A stretch of 64,000 bases of DNA from Ampullaceana balthica (lineage: Eukaryota; Mollusca; Gastropoda; Lymnaeidae). Positions 22,401 to 30,169 of this stretch are shown here, in pieces (position 1 is the first letter of the stretch; the number at the start of each line of letters is the position of its first letter). The stretch is from contig CALYLW010000010.1 in the NCBI GenBank assembly GCA_944989445.1, forward strand, positions 1,961,234 to 2,025,233. Direction: 5' to 3'. Made by a program: the position numbers and the translations under genes. The notes beneath the pieces are model-generated. The model did no database searches. It had not been told where the DNA came from and worked only from the letters and a program-made list of their open reading frames with translations.

Positions 22401-23246
22401 TCATACTTACACGAATTATTTCTTTTAATAATGAAGCAAACACTTTTCAACAAACTCTTTAACGGCGAGTGAATGTAAACGCATAGAGTTTTCTCTTCGG
22501 GGTATACCATGATTTACCGTCGATCGAATGTTTATAGCAACGCATCGAAATAGAATCAATATATAGAGAGAAGTCCCTTTTTTAAAATATAATAGAAGAC
22601 TTAAAGTTCCAGATAATATTAAAGTATGTGTATTATAGACAAGTATAGAATTTGAAGAGTTGAAAGAAAGGCCTATCAGACAACGATGAGGACAGTTTAA
22701 CAAGGGAATTCAAATGAGAAATTTAAAAAAAAAGATAATGTTATTAAATCTAACCTTGGTGTGCCGAGTTTAAAATAGAACAAGGCGTCACAGTAGCCAC
22801 CAATTTCTGAGCAATCATCCTCATAGCGAAGGAATTCAACCTCGAAATAACCACCAGCTCTGGAACCCTGAAGCAAGAAATAATAGAAAGATATTAACTT
22901 TAGTTTACAAATATTTTTTTCTGCTACATTTCAAACATAAATCTTTCTTTGGCAATAATAACAAATGTTATAGAATTTAAACTGTTATTATATAACTTTT
23001 TTGGGTTGGAAAGTTGGAGGTATGGGAATATTACTGCATCAGAAATGTTTAAGCGAAGATATTTAAATCATCATAAGATAAAGTATACATTTGAAATCCT
23101 TCTTTAGCTGATCAGTATAAGATGGAAAAAATATAAGATTTCCTAATTTGCCTCTAGCAGGAAAGACATTTTCCTGTTATATTACATACCTGAATGAAAA
23201 CAAGAAGTAACAGGCAGGCTCCCAGAGACGAAACAAACCTTTCCAT
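7366..23246 (-). CDS. Notch ligand (DSL family, Delta/Jagged-like), 3' end not in window
   Basis: Eight exons on the minus strand join in phase into 448 codons: 23246-23190, 22867-22755, 21346-21214, 12936-12782, 12007-11883, 8996-8877, 8346-7794 and 7454-7366. Residues 1-19 are a signal peptide and 20-152 the N-terminal (MNNL/C2-like) domain. Residues about 153-201 form a DSL domain with six cysteines (C-x3-YY-x3-C-x3-C-x8-GHYTC-x8-C...GWTGANC). Six EGF repeats follow to about 439. DSL proteins are membrane ligands that activate Notch on neighbouring cells. Every junction has a GT donor and AG acceptor, and all phases agree. The last visible exon ends in a donor site, so at least one more exon, presumably with the membrane segment, is missing. 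The DSL domain lacks the usual R-x-R-D/N motif and the glycine after YY, so it is divergent. Orthology to Delta or Jagged is unresolved. Confidence 0.85.
7794..8346 (-). CDS. Notch-ligand exon 7: EGF repeats 1 (end) to 6 (start)
   Basis: A 553-base exon between the acceptor AAAATCTTAG and donor GTAAGC. It completes EGF 1 and encodes four full EGF repeats plus the start of a sixth, with repeated C-x3-GGTC or NNGxC and GWxGxxC or HWQGxxC patterns. EGF 3 and 4 both begin [12 protein letters not shown], which points to a recent internal duplication. Confidence 0.9.
8437..8713 (+). mobile_element. hAT-type miniature element in the intron between exons 6 and 7
   Basis: The termini are CAGTGCTTCTCAAA and TTTGAGAAGCACTG, a perfect inverted pair. 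A direct repeat CTTTTACTG flanks it at 8428-8436 and 8714-8722, giving the 8-bp target duplication expected of hAT elements plus one chance base. There is no coding capacity. A related copy in the opposite orientation is at 19984-20168. Confidence 0.93.
8877..8996 (-). CDS. Notch-ligand exon 6: end of DSL domain and EGF repeat 1
   Basis: The exon opens with GWTGANC, the last cysteine of the DSL domain. It then encodes a calcium-binding-type EGF repeat that starts DINEC. The acceptor is CCTTAAG and the donor GTCTGG. Both are weak but in phase, and the final EGF cysteine falls in the next exon. Confidence 0.85.
9120..9525. repeat. Dispersed repeat opening with GGGGCCGTCCATAAATGACG
   Basis: The block starts near 9140, and a matching GTCACGC end is at about 9505-9515. 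A second copy lies at 19032-19165. Both contain poly-G or poly-C runs and GTGACGACGCGTGACG-like segments, so this is a decayed DNA-transposon miniature. The intronic location is between ligand exons 5 and 6. Confidence 0.55.
9526..11882. other. Ligand intron 5, mostly AT-rich DNA
   Basis: No gene was recognised. A 14-bp inverted repeat lies at 10460-10543. A 92-codon plus-strand frame at 11145-11423 contains several cysteines but matches no family I know and is probably not coding. Confidence 0.5.
10460..10543. repeat. Inverted repeat, possible tiny MITE
   Basis: CATCATTTTGGACT at 10460-10473 is exactly complementary to AGTCCAAAATGATG at 10530-10543, with a 56-base loop. No target duplication is evident. 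Confidence 0.7.
11883..12007 (-). CDS. Notch-ligand exon 5: DSL domain
   Basis: The exon lies between the acceptor TTCAATATAG and donor GTAGGT. The frame reads [18 protein letters not shown], then [12 protein letters not shown], then a stretch ending in ICLK. The cysteine spacing and the GHYTC block are diagnostic of a DSL domain. The position equivalent to the Notch-contacting phenylalanine is tyrosine, and the acidic/basic R-x-R-D-D motif is absent. Confidence 0.9.
12782..12936 (-). CDS. Notch-ligand exon 4: end of N-terminal domain
   Basis: The acceptor CGTTATAACAG and donor GTAATT bound 51 whole codons plus two bases. The frame reads LTVQVMDSD, then [14 protein letters not shown], then QDEYHYE. 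This matches the region of Notch ligands that ends the N-terminal domain and leads into the DSL domain. The intron upstream is 8.3 kb and carries most of the transposons of this gene. Confidence 0.8.
13098..13190. repeat. (TC)n simple repeat
   Basis: Long CTCTCT tract with interruptions. The overlapping reading frames are artefacts of it. Confidence 0.9.
13748..13985 (-). repeat. tRNA-derived SINE, family 1
   Basis: The minus strand opens GGGACGCGGTGTTCGAGTGG (A-box region). It then has CACGGGTTCGAATCCGTG, a perfect T arm and B box, and a GC-rich body. The body matches the copy at 1018-1335, including the TAACACTA and CCGGG blocks. It lies in the large ligand intron between exons 3 and 4. 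Confidence 0.8.
13986..15119. repeat. Decayed dispersed repeats in ligand intron 3
   Basis: The AAAAACAAAGTTTTTGACT motif is at about 14497, followed by a CCCTTATATATGAGACAT block shared with 5187-5235. A segment at 14835-14975 (TTCGATCGGATCATGGGAAG, then TCATTTTTTACTT, CAGAGAGAGAC and AAGTTAATATA) matches the 3' part of the Helitrons at 43190-43290 and 46345-46460. No gene is seen. Confidence 0.55.
15120..15420 (+). repeat. GGCGCC-rich dispersed repeat copy
   Basis: ATATGACGTCATTGTTTT, a TTGGAAAAGGGA block, CTTTGTGTACATTTCAGGAA and GTGGGCGCCATAGGCGCCC occur in this order. The same order is seen at 58210-58490 and, inverted, at 24690-25280. The family may be part of a Helitron, since the 58-kb copy ends in a Helitron-like terminus. 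Confidence 0.7.
15818..17378 (+). mobile_element. Helitron, non-autonomous, with a nested insertion
   Basis: The 5' end reads TTTATACTAATAAAAGCC (one change from TCTATACTAATAAAAGGC), preceded by A. It is followed by the CCAACTTCCCGTGTAGGTAG segment used by the other Helitrons here. The 3' end is CGCGGGTATTTAGCTAG followed by T. The interior 16010-16690 aligns block by block with 36000-36510, just upstream of the decayed Helitron coding region. A foreign 353-bp piece splits it close to the 3' end. It sits in the large ligand intron. Confidence 0.8.
17008..17360. repeat. Insertion within the Helitron 3' end
   Basis: It begins with an (AAT)n run and TTATTTATATAGCGCTATAT, and includes CACAGCGCTTTACATGAAAG and AAAAGATGTGTCTTAAGTGC. 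A partial relative lies at 48040-48200. The Helitron 3' terminus resumes directly afterwards with CGCGGGTATT, which shows that this is a later insertion. The family was not identified. Confidence 0.65.
17379..17919. other. AT-rich intron DNA with dispersed-family debris
   Basis: Directly after the Helitron end comes TCCTTTATATATTAGACATA and a TTTATTGTCAAAAAC block, belonging to the dispersed family also seen at 2870 and 14497. No gene is seen. Confidence 0.45.
17920..18028. repeat. Terminal fragment of a pogo/Tigger-like element
   Basis: GAGATACGAAAAATCCAAGA, then ACGAAAGTCACCCCGGAACG and TCGTATCTCGGGGTACCACTG followed by TA. This resembles the end of a Tc1/mariner-superfamily element, whose tips are CAGTGGTACC and whose target is TA. 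The matching opposite end was not found. Confidence 0.45.
18029..19031. other. AT-rich intron DNA, nothing recognised
   Basis: No frame, repeat or RNA gene could be supported. Confidence 0.5.
19032..19165. repeat. Second GGGGCCGTCCATAAATGACG repeat
   Basis: Shares its opening 20 bases and the GTCACGCGTCGTCAC segment with the copy at 9120-9525, followed by poly-C runs. It is truncated. Confidence 0.6.
19984..20168 (-). mobile_element. hAT-type miniature element in ligand intron 3
   Basis: The termini are CAGTGATTCTCAA and TTGAGAAGCACTG, flanked by a perfect 8-bp duplication ATCTAGAA at 19976-19983 and 20169-20176. The interior GGACCGGCACCGACCCGCGG is the reverse complement of the matching part of the copy at 8437-8713. 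Confidence 0.93.
20177..21213. other. Ligand intron 3 proximal part, nothing recognised
   Basis: AT-rich with a poly-G run near 20460. A 99-codon plus-strand frame (20485-20784) shows no recognised domain and is left out as a gene. Confidence 0.45.
21214..21346 (-). CDS. Notch-ligand exon 3: N-terminal domain, middle
   Basis: The acceptor ...TTCACACAG opens the exon and GTGAGT closes it. The joined frame gives a C-x2-C pair, then a variable stretch, then [10 protein letters not shown]. The last block sits where Notch ligands have their W-P-x-S/T-F strand. The exon ends on a whole codon. Confidence 0.8.
22045..22228. mobile_element. hAT-type miniature element in ligand intron 2
   Basis: The ends are CAATGTTCC and GGAACATTG. 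A perfect 8-bp duplication GCAATGAC flanks it at 22037-22044 and 22229-22236. The interior opens CTGCGTGGCTGCGCGGC and has no coding capacity. The terminal sequence differs from the CAGTG elements, so this is a separate family. Confidence 0.9.
22755..22867 (-). CDS. Notch-ligand exon 2: N-terminal domain, first part
   Basis: The exon is preceded by the acceptor TTGCTTCAG and followed by the donor GTTAGA. It encodes [16 protein letters not shown] and then a second cysteine and YFKLGTP. This is the typical opening of Notch-ligand N-terminal domains, in which a G-x-F-E-L-like strand leads to cysteines. It ends with two bases of a codon that the next exon completes. Confidence 0.85.
23190..23246 (-). 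CDS. Notch-ligand exon 1: start codon and signal peptide
   Basis: Nineteen codons, MERFVSS then a hydrophobic core rich in leucine, ending at CAG followed by the donor GTATGT. The ATG is chosen because it opens a clear signal peptide and the exon ends on a whole codon, which fits the next exon. A TATA-like CATATAATGG lies roughly 35-45 bases upstream, but this is weak evidence for a promoter. Confidence 0.85.
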
Positions 23247-23488
23247 TGTGTTAATTTCTTTGAAATAATAAAACAACCCATTATATGACTGAGCTTTTAA
23301 TATAAGCCTAATAAAACTAATGTCAAGGTTAGGTCAACAAATATTTATTAAAATGATAAGATAAATGTGTGTTCAGGGGTCACTGACAACATTCATGCTA
23401 ATGTTAAAAACTGGGTTTTCCAAATAAAATTTTAAAAATATTTTTTTTATTTCAAGAAATTCAGCTCACAAATAGCCATTATACTCTG

Positions 23489-23912
23489 CGCAATGGTCAC
23501 CAAACTACGGTCCGCGGGCAGGATCAGGGCCATGACGCCTTTTCATTCGGCCCGCCAACGATACTTAACAATGAATGTGCTTGCTTGAGACATTTTTTAA
23601 ATTTAGAAAATCGATTATTACGCGTGTGGGTAAATCCCACCTTGTCTTGTGCCTAAAATTTGCTGTATTCTATTATTTTGTTTAGAGTGTTTTGTAATAA
23701 TGTAATTGTATTTTTTGTTTAGGTTCGCCTTATTTCATAACATTTTAGTGAATAATTTTTTACCCCCAGTGCCCTCCGGTGATCCACGATTAACTCGGAA
23801 TGTTGAGCTTAAATTTAGTTTTTCGTTTGGAGTGGTTATGTTGCCCGCACTCATCATTTTGTCAGCCATCCGGCCCGCCATGAAGAAAGTTTGGCGAACC
23901 CTGACTAAGACA
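23489..23912. repeat. hAT-like non-autonomous element upstream of the Notch-ligand gene
   Basis: The left part (CACCAAACTACGGTCCGCGGG, with GGATCAGGGCC) and the right part (GGCCCGCCATGAAGAAAGTT, with TGGCGAACCCTGAC) form imperfect inverted ends of a type I recognise from hAT relics. No clean target duplication was found. It lies about 240 bases upstream of the start codon of exon 1. Confidence 0.6.
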
Positions 23913-24457
23913 AATTGATTTTTTTCTCCTTGAAGATAAAATCAACACTTACCCAGAATTTGTGTTTTCGAGAGAAAGATTTAGAAAAAAAAATTATAAT
24001 TCCATTGACAATGATAAACACCTGTGATTTTTCTCATAAAATATATTTAAGCAGAAAGGATTGCACTATTTTTAAATAAAACATTTTAATAGTTAATGGG
24101 AAGTTTGTCCTTTTATTTTTTTAGATATGCTGCCCACTAATTAATGCAAATATTTAATCATCGGAGTCTCTGCTAATTTTGGGGTTTGTTGAATATTTAC
24201 GTGAGGAGCACATTAATGTTTTCTAAATCATTCAATGTGCGTTCGTACACGAAGTCCCTAATTTATAACAATATAATTCATTAGGGAGATAAGGGCTGAA
24301 CTAAAAAATGTTGGTATTTCATGGCCATAACACATTTGTAGACATTCTTTTTTAATTATTTCCTAACATTTTGTGTTAGCCATTTCATGAATAATTAATG
24401 ATAAGTAAATACATATTTTTAAAAATTTATTTTTGTAATGAAACAAGTTTCTCCAAC

Positions 24458-24584
24458 AATGTACTAAAATTAGATGCAGTTTCTATAGCTTTGCTCGTTT
24501 ATAAGAATACAGTGACGTGATAATGTACTAAAATAAGATGCAGTTTCTATAGCTTTGCTCGTTTATAAGAATACAGTGACGTGA
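24458..24584 (+). repeat. 64-bp exact-type tandem duplication
   Basis: Copies at 24458-24521 and 24522-24584 differ at only one or two bases. Both carry AGATGCAGTTTCTATAGCTT and ATACAGTGACGTGA. The near identity suggests a recent event. Confidence 0.95.
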
Positions 24585-24689
24585 CAAAACGATATTCTTT
24601 TGCTCACAATTTTGCAATGCATTCTCTCATCGGTTATAAATCAATTTTTTTGTAAATCTTTAAAAAAAAATTAATATTATTTACTAGAA

Positions 24690-25260
24690 GTTTTAGGGCG
24701 CTTAAGGCGCCTACTTTTTTGGGGGTAAAAAGCCCAAGTAACTTATCCTTGTTTGATAAATAAGACATATTAAACTTCCTGAAATGTACACAAAGTATTT
24801 TATAACTAGATTGTGCTGGGGCGCCGTGGCGCCTACGGCAACCACTGTTTTTAGGAGGCCTACGGCGCCCACTTTTTTCAAAAGCCCAACTAACTTATCC
24901 TTGTTTGATAAATACTTAATATTAAACTTACTGAAATGTACACAAAGTATTTTATAATAATGTTGTAGGGCGCCTACGGCGCTCACTGCAGCTGTAGGGC
25001 GCCTACGGTGCCTTCTTTTTTTTTGTCAAAAGCCCAAGTAACTTATCCATGTTTGATATTAAACTTGCTGAAATGTACACAATGTATTTTATAATTATAA
25101 ATCCTCAAATCCTATTTTTCCATCGTTCCCTTTTCAAATATTAAAATATAAGCTAAAACCATGACGTCATATAATATTTTTTTTACATTGCGTCTTTAGT
25201 TTATAATTATTTTGCACACCTTTTTGCGCGCCTTCCAATGCACACCTTATATTAAAATGT
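24690..25260 (-). repeat. Tandem GGCGCC-rich repeats
   Basis: Three units of roughly 150-180 bp each carry AAGCCCAAGTAACTTATCC (or a close variant), ACTTCCTGAAATGTACACAA and one or two GGCGCCTACGGCGCC-type palindromes. The third is followed by GACGTCATATAATATTTT. The copies at 15120-15420 and 58210-58490 are in the opposite orientation. The minus-strand frame rich in V-G-L-L-K is an artefact of the repeat. Confidence 0.8.
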
Positions 25261-25264
25261 AAGC

Positions 25265-26466
25265 TAAAAAATGACGTCATATAAAACTTAATAGCTAATA
25301 TTAAAATACTATAGGGCACTGAATTCCTAATCGTTATTCCTATGGGGCCCAAAAAGTCCCATTTCTTAAACGTTTAAGATTTTATTCACCATTCAGTTAT
25401 TAACAATCTTGAGAAATAATGACACATGTATCCATTATTATACAAATTGAAATGAACAGTTGTTTTGAACTTTAAATCTTGCACTGAATGGGCCCTGGGG
25501 CCCTTAATGTCTTTTTTGGTCATATAAGCTATTTAAAAATTAGTTTATGATGTAGCTACTGAGTAAATGAATGGATCATAACCAAAATTTGAATTAAAAA
25601 ACTTGGTAGCCCATATTAAAATACTATAGGGCACAGAACTTCAAATGTCCATTCCTTCGGGGCCGGGGGCCCCAAATGTCTTTTCTTCGTGTATGTTTAA
25701 GATATTTTTGCACAGTTAATTTTTCACTATCTTGAAAAATATATTTGTGAGGAAACTTAATTAAAATGAACAGGTTTTTAAAATTAACATCTTTCACCGA
25801 ATGGGCCCAGGGGCACCTAAATGTCGTATTTTTCTTATATTGGCTGTATAAAAATTAGAATTAGCGTAAAATACTGAGAAAATTAATTATCTTGACCCAT
25901 TTTAGTATATAAAAACTCAAGGGTCTATATTTTGTTACTATAGGGCACTGAACACCTAATTTTCATTCCCTCGGGGCAGAGGGCCTTAACTGTCTTTTTT
26001 AGTAAATGTTTAATATTTTATCGTCCATTCAATTTGTAACAATATTGAAAAATGTAAATAAATGTATGTATTTTGAAATTTATTCAAATGAACTTGTGTT
26101 TCGCACTTTATTTCTTGCAATAATTGGGCCCTGGGGCCCTTAATGTCGTTTTTTGCCATACGAGCTTTATAAAAAATAGTTTATGGATTACCTACTGTAT
26201 AAATGATTGAATCTTAACCAAACTTTGAATACAAAATCTTGGTAGCCCATAGTAAAATACTTAAGGTTTCTGAACTTAAAATGTTAATTTCATCGGGGCC
26301 GCGGGCCCCAACTTTTTTTTCATATATGTTTATATATTTTTGCCATTCACTTTTTAACGATCTTGATAAATATATCCCTGATGAATCTGAATTAAAATGA
26401 AAATGTTTTTGAAATTGACATCTCGCACTGAATAGGCCTGGGCCCCCTTTATTTCGTCTTATTTCA

Positions 26467-26500
<34 letters not shown>

Positions 26501-27310
26501 CAAAGTATGTATGTGTAAGTGTGTGTGCATGTCCTTTATAGCTGACAAAACCATTCACCCGATCGTAATGAAACTTTTCGAGACTGTCGAGTATGCTCCT
26601 GAGATGGTAACTGGCAACTTTTGTTTCAAAATTTAACATTTTTGGGGCACCGGGGGCCCATAATGTCATGCTTTTCTTATATGCGCTATATAAAAATTAT
26701 TTGAGCGTTAGCTACTGAGTAAATGAATAGGCTCTAACCAAACTATGTATACAAAAACTTGGTAGCCCATATTAAAATACTATAGGGCACTTGACTCCTA
26801 ATGGCCACTCCTTCGGGGCTGGGGGCCCAAAATACCTTTTTACTTAAACGTTTAAGATTTTATTCCCCAATTCAATTATTAAAAAACTTCAAAAATAATG
26901 GTACATGTATCCATTATTATCCATATTGAAATGAACAGGTATTGAACTTTGTATCTTGCCCTGGATGGGCCCTAGGGCCCTTAATGTAGTTTTGTTCTAT
27001 TTGTTTCTTCGTTAGCTACTGTGTAAATCATTAGATCTTCATGAAACTTTGTATAAAAGAACTTGGTAAACCCATATTAAAATACTATAGGGCACTGAAC
27101 TTCTAATGTCAATTTCTTCGGGGCCGAATATGTTTCGAATATGAAGATATTTTTCCTATTCACTTTTTAAAGATCTTGAGAAATATATCCACCATTAAAT
27201 CTGAATTAAAATGAACAGGTTTTTGAAATTGACCTCTTTCACCGAATTGGCCTGGGGCCCCTTAATGTCATTTTCCCCTATGTTTGCAATATAAAAAGTA
27301 GTTTCACCGT
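25265..27310 (+). repeat. ~315-bp satellite array related to Helitron interior
   Basis: The phrase AAATACTATAGGGCACTGAA or a close variant recurs at about 25306, 25621, 25936, 26262, 26777 and 27082. Each is followed by CTTCGGGGCCGGGGGCC-like and TGGGCCCTGGGGCCC-like blocks and AACCAAACTTTG. Spacings are 305-326 bp except across a (TA)n-bearing stretch at 26262-26777. The same phrases occur once at 16090-16330 and 36050-36300 inside Helitrons, so this is an expanded Helitron segment. Confidence 0.85.
26470..26498. repeat. (TA)n microsatellite inside the satellite array
   Basis: Perfect alternating TA tract in a diverged satellite unit. Confidence 0.9.
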
Positions 27311-27329
27311 TAGATAATGATAAAATAAC

Positions 27330-28510
27330 TGGATTTTGACAGTGGCTGTCGGGAAGGTTTGTACGGGGTAGCCAGCATCTATTGTGAAGACCCATACTTA
27401 ACAGGGGACGTTTATAGGGTGGCTGATACATCAGCTGACTGCTTTGACTATTATACATATGACAACCCCTCAAAGCCAGTTGTTAGCGTAGAGTATAATA
27501 GAGAGAACATGCTTAATCAGTTGGACGAGGACAGGGCTTGGCAGACCTCGTAAAAATAAAATTTTAATAGAAAAAAAGAAAATACTATAAAGAAGACAAA
27601 CGTGATAAAATGAAAGAAAGTAGAGAATCACAAGACGAAAATGGGTTCTTTAAAAAACCTTGATGTCGAAAATAAAAAAATAAATAGATGAGGTATACAA
27701 CGACCTGGCGGACAGCCTTAATCTAACTGGCGCGCTAAAAATTTAGCTTTTCGATAAAGAAAAGGAACTAGCGGAACACAACGAAAGATTAAGCGAATTG
27801 GAGTCAACACTGTGCAAAGTTCAAAGTAAACTAACAGAGCAGGAAAAAGAAGGCAAGGAGAACAAAACAAAACAAGATGAAGCTGAAGTTGAATCGATGA
27901 ACTTAAAACTTAAATTGCCAATATAGATAAAGAATATTCTAGCTTGCTAGAAATAGTCAAGGATAAAGATGATAAATTAGAAGAAATGCATGGAAACCTA
28001 AGCATTACAAACAACAGCACAACATATCTGGGTAAGACTTTAGCTGAAAAAGATGAGCTATTAGAAAAATTAAAGGAGCACAGAACCAAACTAGATCAAG
28101 CTGAAGTTTAATCTATGAACTTAAAACTGGAAATTGCCAAAATGGATAAAGAACAGTCGAGTTTGCAAAAATAGTCAAGTATAAAGACGATGAACTAGCA
28201 CATGAATAGAAACATAGACAATGCTAACCACATTACAGCAGAGCTGAGTAAGACGATAACGGAAATAGATGAAGTGTTGTACAAATTACAGGGAACTCTA
28301 AAAGAAAAAGCGATAGAAACAACAGATCATTGTTGTTTACTTGACATAGTGTGTGCTTATGACATTACAGACAGGACTCGTGCCACAGAGTCACCTAGAA
28401 CCGTTGACATTTCAATTTTGGGCATTAGTTTTATTTTTCAGGTAAATGACATTAATGATAACTGGTTCACTCATAAAAATATGGTAGAGTTTTGTGGGTG
28501 GATGTAGCAT
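27330..28510 (+). pseudogene. Broken coding region: tyrosine/aspartate-rich head and coiled coil, unknown family
   Basis: From about 27337 a frame reads DSGCREGLYGVASIYCED, then YDNPSKPVVSVEYNREN, and stops at 27553. After more stops, frames between 27740 and 28330 give long heptad-like charged text (for example LSELESTLCKVQSKL and ITEIDEVLYKLQGTLKEKA) with two near-repeats of a K-x-D-x-A-E-V-x-S-M-N-L-K-L block, near 27880 and 28105. At least four stops or frame changes break it. I do not recognise the family. It begins exactly where the Helitron-related satellite ends, so capture by a mobile element is possible. It could also be the last open reading frame of a retroelement. Confidence 0.5.
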
Positions 28511-30169
28511 GTGGTTAAATATGTTGTTTCATGATATATGTGGAAGTATAAAGGGGTGGGTCAAGATGTAATCTTTAATTAAGGGCAAGGTAATAGTGAC
28601 ACCAGTTGCTGTGTTAAAAAAAGAAAAATGGGTGGACCTGAACAATATTTATATAATGAAATGATCAATGAGTATTATGTCAATGATAATATGCATTTTT
28701 TAATTTTTTTATGAGTGGTACAGACAAAAGAAATATACCCCCATCTGTACAACTACTGTAATTTTTTTATTTTTGCTCGAGTTTTATGTCATATATATTT
28801 TTTTCTAATGATAATGAATTTTCGCTACAAATGTTTTGTGTCTGAATTATGTAACATGAGTAACAATTAATTTTTATAGATCTAGTGAATTTTATTACGC
28901 GTTATTTATGATTTAGTGTTGTGCTGCGGTTAAAGAAAAAAACTGTAGCAATGGCAGGATATGATGTTATTCCTAAGTGTCTCTTGTTGGAGACAGAGAA
29001 TATTTTATTACGGGAGCAAGGAGTGCTCAGTGGATATTGATGTATGTATGTACATATACAGGCTTAAAGAAAAGTTATGAATGAATAAGATGTTATCCCA
29101 TAACTTATGTCTCGTGCACAGGACAAACATGGAAGAATTCTTTGTCGTCAGAAAGAATTTGTGTGAGCCAGGGGAGCTCAGTAGTAGAATAATAATTTGT
29201 TATTATGTTAGCCAGTAGTGCACAGTAGTGCTCAGTAGAAACTGATCTATGTTGTTATGCGTGGATAAGATGTTATCCCATAACTTATGCCTCGCGCAGT
29301 GGACGATCAAGGGATAATTCTTTGTCAGAAAGAATTTGTTTGAAACGGGAGAGCTCGATATTGAGAATAATACGGTGTTTATTACGTGAACCAGAGAACT
29401 CGGTAATATGAATAATTCAAGTATGAACATTCTGGTTGTTCACATTTTGTTATCAATTGTCACAGTGATGAAATTAAGCGTCATCCACGTCACTATTTAT
29501 ATTTTCGGAATGTATCTTTAAGATAGTATAAATTTGAGGTTGTAGATTTCACTCCGTGAGTTCATCTAAAGTGACTATGGGTGATATGTCAAGGAAGTAT
29601 TATAGTTAATGGGGGTTTCCCGATGTGCAATTAATTTTGCTAGTCTGTGGTGTGGTGCACATTGGATTGAACACTATGACTTAACATGAAAAGAGGTGAC
29701 GCGAGATAGTGAACATGACGTATGGTCATTTGATAGTGTATAGTTAGTTAGAGATTGGCTGTTGTTGCGTGTAAGGAAGGACATGGCTGGGTGATATTAA
29801 ACTTATGAACGTTCTGAAGGTGTTGGTGTTACATTGAGTTTTAGTCTGTCCTTGTGGTCATTACAAGTACCCAGAAAACGACGCAACACATACTTTTCAT
29901 ATACAAAGCATACTAATAAATTACTATGAAGACAACGATCTGATGAATATAAATTTTAAAAAAAATATGAAAATTAAAATTTAAAAACATCCTCATGTAC
30001 TGAACATTTTTTGCTTTTCATATCCAGCTTTATTTATTATTCTAACATTAATTTGAAATTTCTAAGTGAAAAACATTGTACTTTAACAATAGAAAATGTG
30101 AACAGAGTTTAAAATAAAGCAAAGCAGTTTATCATGGATGTTTTAAGAACGATCAGTCTCTACGCTTCT
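28511..30169 (+). repeat. Unresolved repeat region with ~180-bp direct repeats, possible LTR
   Basis: Two copies beginning ATAAGATGTTATCCCATAAC, at about 29084 and 29266, share ~110 bases including TTCTTTGTC and AGAAAGAATTTGT. A TATA-like AGTATAAATTTGAGG follows near 29527. This arrangement (repeated upstream blocks, then a TATA box) resembles an LTR promoter. No TG...CA ends with target duplication could be fixed, so it stays tentative. Confidence 0.35.

Noticed and set aside
25265..27310. CRISPR-like array
   Set aside because: Repeat units are ~315 bp and diverged with no short conserved repeat and unique spacers, and the genome is eukaryotic.
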